Assembly: GCA_000310025.1 (NCBI GenBank)
Contig: FN649733.1
Span: forward strand, 2,785,652 to 2,814,862
Length of the DNA stretch: 29,211 nt
DNA from: Ectocarpus siliculosus
Lineage: Eukaryota; Sar; Phaeophyceae; Ectocarpales; Ectocarpaceae
Reading direction: 5' to 3'
The notes under the pieces were generated by a model, which saw only the letters and a list, made by a program, of their open reading frames with translations, had not been told where the DNA came from and ran no database searches. The translations under genes and the position numbers were made by a program. This document shows, piece by piece, positions 10,217-27,400 of the stretch (position 1 is its first letter; each line of letters starts with the position of its first letter).

Positions 10217-12801
10217 ATGCCGGTGCTCACGTTTGTTGCTCGGGTGATGGACGGCCTCCTGCTGGTGAGGGGCGCTTGGTTGTGATTGGTCAAGTCTTTT
10301 CACTAGTCGGGGTACTGTGTGGTTGTAGTTGATTTCATCGGTCGGATCAACGACTGTTCTTGCACGTTGCAGACTGGAATGCTTCGGGTTCCAGGGGTGT
10401 CAACTTGGTGGGCTGCAGAATATGAACTGCATGCATATGAAGGTCCGTCGACTAAACCCTAAACGGTAAATCGTGAACGGAATATTTCTTGTGTCATGTT
10501 GAGTGAAATGAAGAAACTTGTGGACAAGAAGGAGTACGATATCTAACGTACGTGGTGCGATCCGTTTTTGGCTCTGCACGAGATAGGTCAACCTCGCTCG
10601 AAAATCGTCATGTTGCGCGTGCACGTCTTTGCAAAGGTCCTTGTTTAAGTACTAGTTGACGGGGGAGGGTGGTATCGATAGACTCGCGAGCTGGACAGCG
10701 CACGCTTTGTTTGTTTTAGCGTACGGCGTGCTTTGCGATGTAACGCGTTTTTGGAGGATAACGGTTGTCTTTCGTAGTTCTTCTGGGTTGTATCATACGC
10801 CAACTGCATTTCTTCCCCCCCCCCCCGTCACGTTTTCGATTTGTGGGGAATGTCGTGCGTAGGTGGCGTCGATGGACTCTGGATCGGACAGCGCAGCCAC
10901 GGTGGATGTGTGCCGGAGCCAGGCGAAGCAGATCCTCAAAAGACTCAACCCTCGATCGGTGGCCAAGTGCAGCATCGAATCGCGGCCCTATGTGTTTCAG
11001 TGAGTGCTGCTGCTGTACCGGGCATTGCCGTCACCTCGCAGGGGTAGTTTTCGTTCGCAGTTTTAGCTATCTACCCTACGGGCTTGGCTACCTGAGTGAA
11101 GAGCTCCGAGAGGGGTCCACGCAGAATGGAATTCCTCTGGGTTGCAGTGCCTGAAACTTTCTACCAACTAACGCGAGAAGGTTTCAGCCATGCTTCTGTG
11201 CATGTGTTGTATGTTTGTGGTCGCGAGCGGTGCTTTGCTTCTCGAAAGGCGTTTCCAACTGTGCATTTGGAAGATGGTGCTACGACGGCGACTGCGCTGT
11301 TGTTTGTTTTGGCGTGACTCGCAAGACAAATATATGCCCCTGTGTGTCGGTCGTTTGCTGTGCGTAGCTTTATGGCGCCAACACGCAAGTCTGGGCGCCT
11401 AGGTGACCTCACCCTTCTTGGGAGGCAGCATATCCTGTCTCGTTATTGCTACTTGGCGAGGGTTTGTTATTCACCCTTTTCTCCTTCTGACACGCTATAG
11501 ACGTCTCTGGTTCCCACCGACGTGTCGACGGTGTTCACGTAGCTTAGTACCCCCCCCCCTCCCCGACCCATGTTTTTTTCGGTGTCGTTGGGGTGATTTT
11601 ACAGCAGTTGCTGACATCATCCAGGGTTATCAACTAACTTACCCATTTTTGGTCCCACCGCGATATCGGGAACCCCAAAATCAAGAGACCTCACAAGTCC
11701 ACCCAACCTTGTGTTTGCACAACCAATCAACCCGGCAGTTACATGATCGAGCAGGGTATCTGCTACCTAACGCTGGCAGAAAAGGGCTACCCAAAACGGT
11801 TGGCGTTTCTGTACCTGGAGGAAATCCACCAGGAGTTCGTGGGGGAGCTGCGGCAGGACTACGGGGAGGACTGGCGCAACAAGGCAAGCAAGAAGGCCAT
11901 CGGCCAGCGGTAGCTCGCTCGCTTGAAGAAACAACGGCCCTTGCCATAGTTGTTGTTGTTTCGCCTTGCCCTTCTATTGAAGTGCGATTCTGACCTTCTC
12001 TCTCTAGTCTGCACATGTTCAGTGTCGCCACCCCGGTGGCGACATGGAAGATAATACCATTCTACGTTGCTGTTGCTGGCGGTAACACAAAGGCTTTCCT
12101 CCTCCCCTTTCTTTCGTTCAAACACCGGGGCGTTACTTCTCTGGTCCTAACTGCCAGGTGGAGACGGCGGCCCGACCATACGCCTTCATCAAGTTCGACA
12201 AGGTGTGAAGAGCAAGCTCCTCCTGATTTTTTTGTGTGTTGTAAAAGCCTAATAGCACAAGTTGGTGTTGTTTTGTTCCTTTCGTTGTGTTGCAGACCTT
12301 GGTTGAAATCCTTCGGTAAGCTTGCTCGCACCAGTATTGCAATTTTACAATAATGCTCTCTTCTCCGTTTTTGTTTGTGTGGTTCCGGCACGAGAGGACT
12401 TGGCTGAAAATTTGTGGGGGTACAGCAAAGCCGTGTTTCCTTCTCTACCGGGTTCTGCGTTGTCATTCCTGCGTAACTCCTATTCCCCCACGCCCCTTCC
12501 TATGTAGTAGATGGCGCACAGGAAAGGAAAACTTCTGTCATGCAACAATCGTGTGAACGGCCATTTCTCGAACGTGGGGACGGCTCCGTTGTCGAGACAC
12601 CCGGTCTGATGGTCGCGACCCTCTCGGAGGCGAGGAACAGAAGAGTTCACGTCCCGCCCACCCCCACCCCTTGCTCTTTTTTTGTTTCCCCCCGACGTAT
12701 GAAGCTCTCGTAAACCAATGCTGTTCCTGCTGCTGGTGCAACTGCGGTTGCTTCGTGTTGCGGTGTGTTGGCCCACATGTTGTCGTCCTGCTGTTAAAAC
12801 G

Positions 12802-12834
<33 letters not shown>

Positions 12835-15192
12835 GTTGTCAATTTCTGGCAGGTTATCCAGCGTAAGCGAAAGGAGTTCCTCGACCCACAGAGCAGAAAC
12901 AACATGGCGAGGCTCAACGACGACCTCGCCGACATCCACAGCATCATGAAGCAGAACATCGAGGAGGTTCTCAACCGAGGGGAGAAGCTCGACCGTGAGT
13001 TCGCCGAGAGTTTTCGCTAGTCCCGGCGTGTTGGTTTTGTGCCGTTGCGGGCGCGCCCGTGGCCCGACGTACGAAGGGGTTTACTACAACTGGAACAGAC
13101 GTACAAAGTTTGACCTGTCGACCTTACCTTTTCAATGGTTGTTTCCTTGGTAGCTTGGACCTGAGTCGGCGGTGGTGTCGAGGGTAGTGAGGTGTGGTGG
13201 GAGGTGGGAATTGGACGAGCGCAATGGACGTTACAGAATCGACAGGTAGATGGGTTAAACTGCCAAGTGATTCACCTGGAGGGTTTCGTGTTTGGCCTTG
13301 GACCCGCGGTTTCACGTGTCCCGGGCGTTTTTTTTACTGTTGTTTCTCGTCCCCACCCCCCCACCCCCCTCCCTGCCTGCAGACGTTTCCGAGATCTCGA
13401 AGACGTTGTCGACGCAGGCGGAGCAGTTCAAGTGGAGCTCGAAAAAGCTGTCCCTCATGGTGAGATGACAGTCAGATGTGCAGATGTGCATGCACATCGC
13501 GGAGAGAACAGTGATTGCAGCAGGCTGAGTTAGGAAAGGCGAGAAGGACGGGCGTCTCCTGGGTATGCACGTTTTTTCTGCAGCTGTTTCTCGACGCAAA
13601 CATTTTGACGTGTTTCTCCTCTCTTGACATCATTGTTTCCCGCAACTCTCCCTGTTGTGATAGCAACTCGACGACGACGAGTATCGCAGCGTTGCCTGTC
13701 TGAAGCTTTCAAGTTTTTTAGCTGTAAATAACCTCGAGAGCGCACACAGCGACACGCTCGCTCACCGAGCTCTACAAAAAGTTCCGCACACTGAGTCAGA
13801 GTAGGCGACATCAGATATCACACCCCCTGAACAAATTTGCAAAGCTCTATTACTCCACAGCAGAAAGAAGCGTGGCAGGGCGGCGTTGGAACCGATAGCT
13901 TGCCGAAAATAAACGAACCGTTTGACATCCTCGTCGTCGTGGACTAACATAGCTGTAAATATTGATCAAGGGGGCGTGATATATTATTTCACCTACTACT
14001 GCGGTATGCATAAGAACAAGGAGCACCCTCCAGACTCACTCCAGGTATTATATTGTTGTATAATAGCTGAAACCCCTCATTATTGATAGTGCTGCTGCTG
14101 TAGTCTCACTGAGCAAGAAACGTAGTCGCCGTTCGCGAACCACATAGTCTATGCATCGCCTCTCTTTCCTCTCTGTGATGTAGGGCAACAAACAGAAAAT
14201 AACATGACTAAGCACTTCGGATGAACTACTACCTCAATACGCTTGCCGTCCGTGTTAGATGCGCACCGCTACATGAGCAAGGCGTCGACCGTCCTCATGG
14301 CTGACTACACATATACTGAGATAGTTGTGCTACGATCGGCTTTGTCGCTCGAGTTACGCACTATGCTACGCAGCAAGACCATGCGTAGTATGCGGCGGAC
14401 CGTCGTTGCTGCTGTTCATGGATGACGATCCAGAGGAAAACGTAAAGAGGCGTGCATCGCTACCTATACCCGATGAGCAACGCGTGCAACCCAAAGCGAC
14501 ACAGACGATGCACCTTACTTGCGAGCTTTGCAGCGCATTCCGAGCAAGAACAGCAGCCGCATGTATACAAAGGTCAAAAATCACAAACGCAAAAAAAAAA
14601 AAAAAGATGGTGGCGCGCAGCACGCAGGACCCTCTTTCTCTGTTCAACCAGCCGTCCCATGGCGGAACGGACAAGGAAGAGTCCGGGCCGAGTCGTGTCG
14701 GCCACAGGAGGTGGAAGCTGCTCAAATTCGGGGAGGGGTCGTGGTTTGCGGTTCCCTACCGAACCATGCTTGAGGCGCTACGAGATTTGCACTGTAGCTC
14801 GAGATCAGCTTTGGAGACCGGGTCGGGCAAGGGGTGGGGGACGAAAATGAAAGGTCCACACATGGATATCGAACGATGAGACTGAAGCTAAAGCTTCAGA
14901 ACTGCTTCCTGTCCCACAGCGGTACAATAGCGTCAACCTTTTGTCGCGATCTCGAGATTGTTCGGCTCTATGTAGGAGCGGTAACCGCGTTTGCTGTCGC
15001 TCTTTCCTAACCTTGCATTTCCTGACACTAATCATCTTAACCCACACTCCTCCAACGCCCGCGTTTTGTCACTGCTGTCCCATGATGCGTTTGCTGCTTT
15101 CCGGTGCTCGTCAGGCGTTGTGGCAAAAGTACGGACCGATTGGGGCGATGGTGATAGCAATACTTTTCATCTTGTGGTGGAAGTTTTTCTGA
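10217..15192 (+). CDS. SEC22: SEC22-type R-SNARE (longin domain, SNARE motif, C-terminal anchor), complete, 7 exons
   Basis: Product is an ER-Golgi v-SNARE used in membrane fusion. Exons: 10217-10264, 10863-10999, 11739-11883, 12158-12202, 12853-12994, 13383-13459 and 15115-15192, giving about 223 residues (human SEC22B has 215). Start MPVLTFVARVMDGLLL matches the longin start MxLLTxIARVxDGLPL. Further matches are YMIEQGICYL, KRLAFLYLEEIHQEF and VETAARPYAFIKFD, the last almost identical to plant SEC22. The longin domain covers about 1-125. The SNARE motif covers about 130-190, with the zero-layer Arg in EEVLNRGEKLD. Residues 199-223 (ALWQKYGPIGAM then a hydrophobic run ending WWKFF) form the tail anchor before TGA at 15190. 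The ATG is the first in its frame. The intron after exon 3 uses a GC donor (AAG|gcaagc), the only site that keeps frame into exon 4. Confidence 0.95.
12296..12315 (+). other. Possible 20-nt cassette exon in SEC22 intron 4
   Basis: The segment follows a strong acceptor (ttcgttgtgttgcag) and ends in a strong donor (CTTCG|gtaagc). Exon 4 joins directly to exon 5 with perfect family alignment (FIKFDK then VIQRKRKEF, as in FIKFDTFIQKTKK), so the segment is not needed. Being 20 nt it would shift the frame if included. Read through its own donor it meets TAA. It could be a regulatory poison exon or chance. Confidence 0.3.
12803..12833. repeat. (GCT)n microsatellite upstream of the SEC22 exon 5 acceptor
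   Basis: Ten GCT/CTG units end about 20 nt before the acceptor at 12851-12852, so the tract may supply part of the region that precedes the 3' splice site. It is intronic, and apparent poly-Cys or poly-Ala ORFs here are artefacts. Confidence 0.93.
13804..13993 (+). mobile_element. MITE-like element, copy B, inside SEC22 intron 6
   Basis: A 190-bp element. The left end contains cagatatcacaccccct and the right end contains agggggcgtgatatatta, which are inverted complements with several mismatches. The interior keeps caaagctctatta, ggcgttggaacc and catcctcgtcgtcgtgga in the family order. The flanking dinucleotides are TA on both sides (gagTA before, TActac after), which would fit a TA target duplication. 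It lies about 345 bp after the exon 6 donor in the 1.65-kb last SEC22 intron. Confidence 0.75.
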
Positions 15193-16841
15193 ATTTCTCT
15201 TTGGTGTGGTGGAGGGAAGGAAGGGGGTAGGAGGGAGTGGAGGATCTCGTCCGCTGTCCGATATGTGTTTTTTCTTGAACTGCCAGCAGACCTCGATTCG
15301 TGTTCTGTCCTTGTACGTGCAACGATGAGGAAATTGACGAGGGAACAGCAGTTGGTCGTAATCCGGTTGGTTGCGTGTGTGCGCGGTTTGGTTTTGAAGA
15401 CAGCTAACTCGTAATTTTGCAGTTTTTCGTGTATCATAAGGCGTGTATCTTTGTTTTCCCTGCGTGCTCAGCCCACGATATGGTTGCTGCGCGTCATGTC
15501 TTGAATGGAGTGTACTACTGAATGGAGTGTACTACTGCAGGTTACAAGCCATTACACCCCTCTAAAGCGTACGATGACGTTCATGTACGCCGGCAACGGC
15601 CCACCTCGCCCGCGATAAATTCTCATGCCGAACGCGCCACAAACTACGCCACGCAAGCATGTTGACCTTGTTAGCGAGCAAGGGCCTAGAAGCGGTGGAT
15701 GTGCCTCTCGACGAACATCTGTCGAAGTGGTTTCGAGGTTGTCGTGTAGGTTTGGCAGACACCGCGATGTTCTTTCTTTTGCCGGGGGTTTATGTATGTT
15801 GCAGCTTTGCAGCCAACCTACGGGCAGCGGCCGGACTGTTCCCAGCTACAGCCAAGGCCTTGTTATTTTTTTCTATTTTCCTCTTTCTTCTCCATCAACG
15901 CAACACTCTCTCGACAAATACCGCGCCTACCCTCCCAGTTGTGCCATACCAACCCGGGCCACTAGTGGGACAGGGGTGACGCTACTGTGTCGACAGCAAG
16001 GCCAATTTTCGACTCCAAAATACACACAAAAAACGAAATCCCCGACAATTGAAAGCGTGAGGGGAAGAAGGGGAACGACACAGGAAGAAGCACACGCCGC
16101 AAAAGCCATCGTGTCCAGACGTCCAGACAGCTGACAGAGCCTCAAATTGTAAAAAAATGCCATTCGTAAATGTATACAGGAGCTCGAAACCACGCATTGG
16201 TACCTTCTTTCAGTTTTAACCAATCTCTCCCCGATTGATTCGAAAGGACAAGATGCCCGGCGGTCGGCAACTACCTTTTATGGGAATGCCTCCAGCCCAC
16301 CAAACAACAAAACCCCAGTTGCGCGGACACAAACGGCAAACAAAGACTTGCGACCGAAAAACACGTTCTATGATAGGCATCCGTAGGAGCCCATCTCGTG
16401 CACACATTCCAAAATGCCCGGAAAATACCATGTTCTGGATTCATGGAAGAGAGGGCAAAATGGCAGTAAACTTTGAAATTGAAAACCCGAAACCGACAAA
16501 CGGCGCGACGCGCGCTAATCGATCGAACAATGCCCATGCGTGGGAGCTGCCGCAGTACATGCGTCACGTACACAGCAGGGCTTTGGTATAGGCAGCCTGC
16601 TGTGCACGTATGCGTCCATGTGTGAGAACACGACTGACTGCTGTGTACGCCGCGACTCCCAAACGACTCAAGCCCGCTCGCTCCCCACACGAGAGCCGGC
16701 GTGCTCCAGGCGTGTCCCATTGTGCTCCACTGCGCGAAACGCCAGATTGCCGGGACACAAATGACACTTGCTTGTACTGAAATAGAACAAATAAGACGGG
16801 TTAGATCAGACAACGAGGCGGTTCATTCACTCGGACGTCAG
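15193..16841. other. Convergent spacer, probably 3' UTRs of SEC22 and the SDR gene
   Basis: The genes on both sides end here, so most of this 1.6 kb may be transcribed 3' UTR. That is an inference, and no clear polyadenylation signal was assigned. A 17-bp tandem duplication, tgaatggagtgtactac twice, lies at about 15503-15536. Several ORFs of 100-180 codons exist on both strands, but none resembles a known protein and they overlap one another, so they are left out. Confidence 0.5.
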
Positions 16842-22091
<5,250 letters not shown>

Positions 22092-22979
22092 GATGACGCT
22101 GCTGCCGCTGCTAATAGTCCGATGGTTGCTTACGTGGTTCGAACCTGTTTGGCTGCGGCGCAAAGAGCAACACCAGCACCGCGCGGTTACAGCAGTAGGG
22201 TAGAGACCAATCGACGCTCATCAATCTCACACAAGCGAGCAGCACTCACATCTCGATGCCCCATTGGTACGGGTCTACCACAAGCGTGCGTTGGCTGGCA
22301 GCAAGTTAGGCTGGCAGCAAGTAACAGCAGTAGTCGGCATCGACATCATTGCATGTCATGTGTACTCGAGGATACCCATGGGGATGCGAAAGCAAAAAAA
22401 ACGAGCTGACACCAACACCGTCATCTCCTCTTCATCTTTTTCAGCCGTATCTTTCCACCAGTGCTGTGAATGCCGAGTACCCACGCCAAGCATGGCGCGG
22501 CCGCGTTGCAACTGCTTACAGCAGGACAGAGTCCCAACACCCACGACGAAGGTAGGCACACGCATGATACTACTTGTAAGCAGACCCGAGATTCATCGCA
22601 TCATGTCTCACACCTTGCCCCCGTCGTCGCCAAGCCTGCCGCTAGAAAGAAGCCTGAACTGACGCGCATGGCATTCACCACGCCCACCAACGCAAGCCCT
22701 CTGCCATGTGTCAGCATGGCTAGATAGTGTTGGTGAAGATCTGTCTAGCGGTCTAAACACGTCTAAAGGCCGGCGGCCGTCGCTGCCGTCATCACCAAGG
22801 CTGAGGGGCTCCGCCGTTGTGCATATGCTGCTTTCACCTCCCCGCCCGCACCCCCTGGCGCCGACAGCAGTGATTGACAAATCAACCGCAGCAGGCCAGC
22901 GACACAGCCGACAGACGCCTGCCGACTTTTGCACAGCACAAACTTCGCACAGCAGCGGCGACGTCAAAGAAGGAGAGAG
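22092..22979. promoter_or_regulatory. Divergent promoter region between the SDR and CHORD genes
   Basis: Start codons on opposite strands are 888 bp apart, so both promoters and 5' UTRs should be here. It contains a 16-bp near-perfect tandem repeat (ggctggcagcaagt, twice, about 22291-22322). No TATA box or conserved ORF could be assigned. That it is a shared bidirectional promoter is inferred only from arrangement. Confidence 0.5.
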
Positions 22980-24415
22980 ATGAAGGTCTACGTGCACTTC
23001 GAGGAGGGGAGTGATGCGGAACTACACGTGACGCTGAAGCTGACCCTGCCCAAGAAGTGGAACGACGAGTCTCCTGTCAGGCTTCTCAAGGTACTGCTGT
23101 ACGATGTACGATCGCTCCGAGATGCAAAGACCAGCGCCGCAGTGCACACAGGAGGGCTGCTGGTGCTTTCTCTGAACCACCCGTGAGCGACATGTTGTGT
23201 TGACATGAAGGGCAAAACCTTATAGGTTCCAGGCGGTGCGATGAGAGAGACTCTCTTGGGATGTTGTGTGGCTTCGGTAACAAGCTTCGAGAAAGATCTG
23301 CTGTGTCGATCTGTCCGGGGTTTCAAAGCCACCAACACGCGCGTGCGGCTGCTGCTGTGTATGTGCCGCCAAGAGCGATTGGCGAATCCACGAAGAACGA
23401 ATGTGGACAGAGCTGGTGTCTTCTGTATTGCGGGCGGGCGCGAACCTGCAGTCAACAACCACTGCCGAAGTTGTGCGAGAATTATACGATACCTTAGGAT
23501 ACGTAAGATACCACACCCCCTTGCTTGACCGATTTTCAAAGCTCGATTACGCTCTGCAGCGAAAAACAAGCTATCATAGTGACCATCGCGGCGTTGGAAC
23601 CGTCTCTTCGAGAGTTTTTGGAAATTATATCAACTGATCGTGGCATCCTCTTCGTCGTGGGACATGCGGGCCTTGAAAATCGGTGTAGGGGGTATGGTAT
23701 CTTATCCAACCCACGGCGGTACTTAAGACTAACCTCCCGTCCTCCCAAAATATGTAGCTCAGCAAACCGTACATTAGTTTTTTTTTTTTTTTCTTAATAT
23801 GACACAACGAACCATCTCTATCATAGAAAAGAGTCTGAGACAGATTAGCAATGGATTCATAGCGTCAGAAAGTACCTGTATGTCTACGATTTCCCAGACA
23901 GCATATAGGGACATCTCCCCTGCGGGTAACAGGCTCAAGTGCTTGTCGAGCGTGTTGGGTGTAGTTTTGTAAGCATATGAGTAACACGGGCAGGTCACAC
24001 CGAACAAATTCAACTCACTGTTAGAAGCCACCGACTTCGGCCGCGCAAAACGCAGTACAGCGCGAGTATACTCCCACGCCCAGTTGTATGCCCCCTACTG
24101 CTGTAACGAGTACCCCTGTTCCTCTTGTTCATTTGTCATCGTCTCCAACGTGATGATCACCGCAGTCTTACGCCCTCCCGTCCCCGCGCGCCGTTGCACA
24201 CCTAACAGCTTTTCATCGACTCGTACAACAAGCGAAAGCCCGACAACCAACTCGACGTCGACGAGTGCCACCTGGAGACGGGGGCGAGCTTGGACCAGGG
24301 GGCGGAGGAACAAGCTTTGGCCAAGGGAGACACGATCGGTGCAACCATTACCGACAGGGCGGACGTGTTCGTGCGGCCGGGAGCAACGAAAGAGGGGATG
24401 GGGGCAGCCGCTACT

Positions 24416-24450
<35 letters not shown>

Positions 24451-27400
24451 TGCCGCCGCTGCCGCTTCGGCGGTAACTGGTGAGAGCTTCGAGCTTTGCC
24501 CTCTCTCGTTCGCCGTTCGCCCCAAGTGTGTACAGGGGACCGCAACGCACCCTCGAGAGAACGGAAGATTGGCGCGGGTTAAACGCGGCATGTGTTGTCC
24601 CTGGCTTCTTCATGTCTTGGCTTCGTCAGTAGGAATATCATTTTAGAGAGTGCCAGCCTTGTGTTTGCTTGTTGGGAGGGTGTTCTCGGCCCTCAGCTTT
24701 TGACCTTTCCACCCGTGTTGCCCGCTGCGGTGTTCCGTGGGAAAGAAAGGGGAAAATCCTGATTACGCCGCCCTGAAGGCCCACTAGCTGTTTTTGGGTG
24801 CTGCTGCTGCTGCTACTGCTGCTGCTGTTGGTGACGGCGATGGTGTTTCTTCCCGAAGAAAATACAGATTTGGATCTCCGGCTTCGCTGCACGATGGCAT
24901 TTTCAATTTTTTGTAGACCTTCGATCAATTCACCCTTGCGTGTGCTTCGGATACGCCCTGGTGTACTTGACGTGTGTCGCACCAACAGCTACGGCACCGA
25001 AAAGGGCGGGAGCGCTGAGATGCCGGAACTTCGGGTGCAACCAGTACTACGACGAGGCAGATAACAGGTGGGATCCCCGATCACGACCTCACCGTTTAGT
25101 AGTCGCGACACTCCGGCGTGGTCGTTCCGTGCACTGCCATTGTCGTCGTCTGGACGGCAGCTTTCCAACCGTGCTCTGACAAGGCGGGGGTATAAGCTTT
25201 ATTTCTCTGGCAATCAAGATGTGTATGCGAGTCATCCGTGAGCATGAGCTGTTGTGCGCACTCACAGTCAAGGGTCACCAGTCCAGTTCTTGTCATTTTT
25301 CGTTTTCTTCGCCCTTAGAAAGGTACCAAGCGTGAGCGCATGCCCGAACATGTTGTGTTCGTCGGGCACTCCCCCCCTCCCCTCCGAGGCTTGATAGGAA
25401 TGCGAGAGTAAATCAAAAGTCAACGTGCACAACAAGCAGGTGACCAAGGAGCCCCCCCCCCCTCCATAGTTTTGTTGGACCCCCCCCCATTCAATCTGAT
25501 GAGATACCGACCTTTCTCGGTTCATTGCTTTTGTGCCCTCCTCCCTTCGAACCGTCCGTCCGCTTCCCGGTGGTTCCAAAACGTGTGAAAAAAAAAAAAG
25601 CGACACGGCGTGTCGGTTCCACACCGGACCGCCCATTTTTCACGACACTCGAAAGGGTTGGAGTTGCTGCAAGAAGCGCGTGTACGACTGGGACGAGTTC
25701 GAGCAGCTCCAAGGTGATTTGGGTGTCGTGATGACGGCAGGTGGCAAGAAAGAGGGGCGGGGGGTCGTAGGACGGGTGAAAGGAAGAAGTTGTTCCGTTC
25801 CCGGAAGTATCGGTATTTTTTCCCTGTGTGCTTGGGGGCATCTCCTCATCAAAGTCCCATGTACCCTACCCGACCCCTCACCTATCTTATCCCGGTCATC
25901 TTTTGTGTGTACCCTTTCCTGTCTTACCTATGATCCGATCCAACCCCGTTTGCGCGTACCCCATAACACCCTAGCATACGTCCTGCTCTGCTGGTTGCTT
26001 TGGCCATTTTTTTCCCCTCGGTTCTTTGTTGTTGTTCGCGCTCAAGGTTGCCAGGTGGGGCGCCACAGCACGGTTGATCCCAAGGACCGCCTCCCGCCGA
26101 ATCCACCCTCAGCAGAGCAGGAGGTGGCAGCAAAAGTGAGTCTCCATCTTGGCCCATGCTACTACATACACCACGCCGCTTTTTCTGTTTGAACACACGA
26201 ATCGTAACCGTTGGTGAGACACGCTCCCGCCGACGTATCCCTTCGCCACCACCGCTTCCATCGTCCTCTGTTGTTGCGGGTAACAAAACAATCGAGAGCC
26301 TTGCCCCAGATCTTAGCTCCCTGGTTTGCCGTTCCCATCCACAAAGAAAGTGATGTGAACCCCCGATTAGTTCAAGTCCCGCCTTCTGCTTTGCGCTTTG
26401 ACATCTCTGGCAGTGCTTGGCTCGCCCAAGCCAGTGCGCGCGCCAATCCCACGTCGTAGCCTTGTTGTCTCGCAGCGTGTCTCGTTATTGTGTTGACCGA
26501 AAGAAACAGTGGTACTTCGTACTGGTGTTGCTGAAGTGTGAGGTTGATGGACAGCTCTCGCATGACTCGGCTCGTGCAACCATCCCTATTGCTCAGACTG
26601 GTTCACACCCTTCTTGCTGACACGGCGGTCCCCCCCTCCAACCCCCCCGTCCCTAAAAACGTTTTTTCGGCACCGGCGTCATCTCTCGATCGATCAGCCC
26701 GCGCCCGTCCTAAAGTCCATCGACAACTACAACGCCGAGAACCCGGAGGCGGCGACGGCGGCGGGGTCCGCAGTAAAGAGCATCACCGCCAAGAAGAAGT
26801 GCACCAGGAGACCCGACGGGACGGCAAGGTTTGCACAAATGGAGGCATGTTTTTTTGTTTCCAGTGATGATCCTTGGGGTATATATAGTGCACCCAGAAG
26901 CCAAGAGGGTGGACGCAACCAGCGAGAATGTTCTCGTCGTTGCTATGGTCTCAACAGGAGGTTTGTTGTTGTCACCGTTGCTGTTTTCGTGGTGATTTCC
27001 AGTTTTGTGTGTTTCGTGGGTTTAGCGCTCGCCGTTTGAAAGCTACCACGGCAATCATGGTTGCGTTTACTTGCCATTTCCTAACCGTTCCCCACCATGT
27101 GTATAACCTGAGTTTTTTGTGTTGGATCTGTTTTCGTCACGATGGCTGGGTTTCGTTTCTTCCTTTTTCTTCGAAACACGGGGTCGTTGCGCCGTGTAGG
27201 TTGTCGTTGCGATGGCGAGTATAGGGTTAACAAATTAACACCGTTGCTACAGCTGTGCACATCGTAGCAAACTCTGTCCTGTTTTTTTGTCGCACCCTGA
27301 CAGCTGTGCCAAGCCTCCCCGGCTGCCGAAATTTAGGTCTTTCTCTTAGTCTCTCTCTCTCTCTATCTCGCTCTCTCGTGTTGAATATGCGTGTTGCGCT

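Noticed and set aside
14046-14065. Perfect small hairpin tattatattgttgtataata in SEC22 intron 6
   Set aside because: An AT-rich palindrome of this size is common by chance and has no neighbouring signal.
15659-15979. 106-codon ORF with a hydrophobic stretch after SEC22
   Set aside because: The hydrophobicity comes from a T-rich tract and no similarity was recognised; more likely 3' UTR.
16271-16813. 180-codon ORF on the minus strand in the convergent spacer
   Set aside because: Lies where 3' UTRs are expected, has no known motif, and overlaps equally open frames on the opposite strand.
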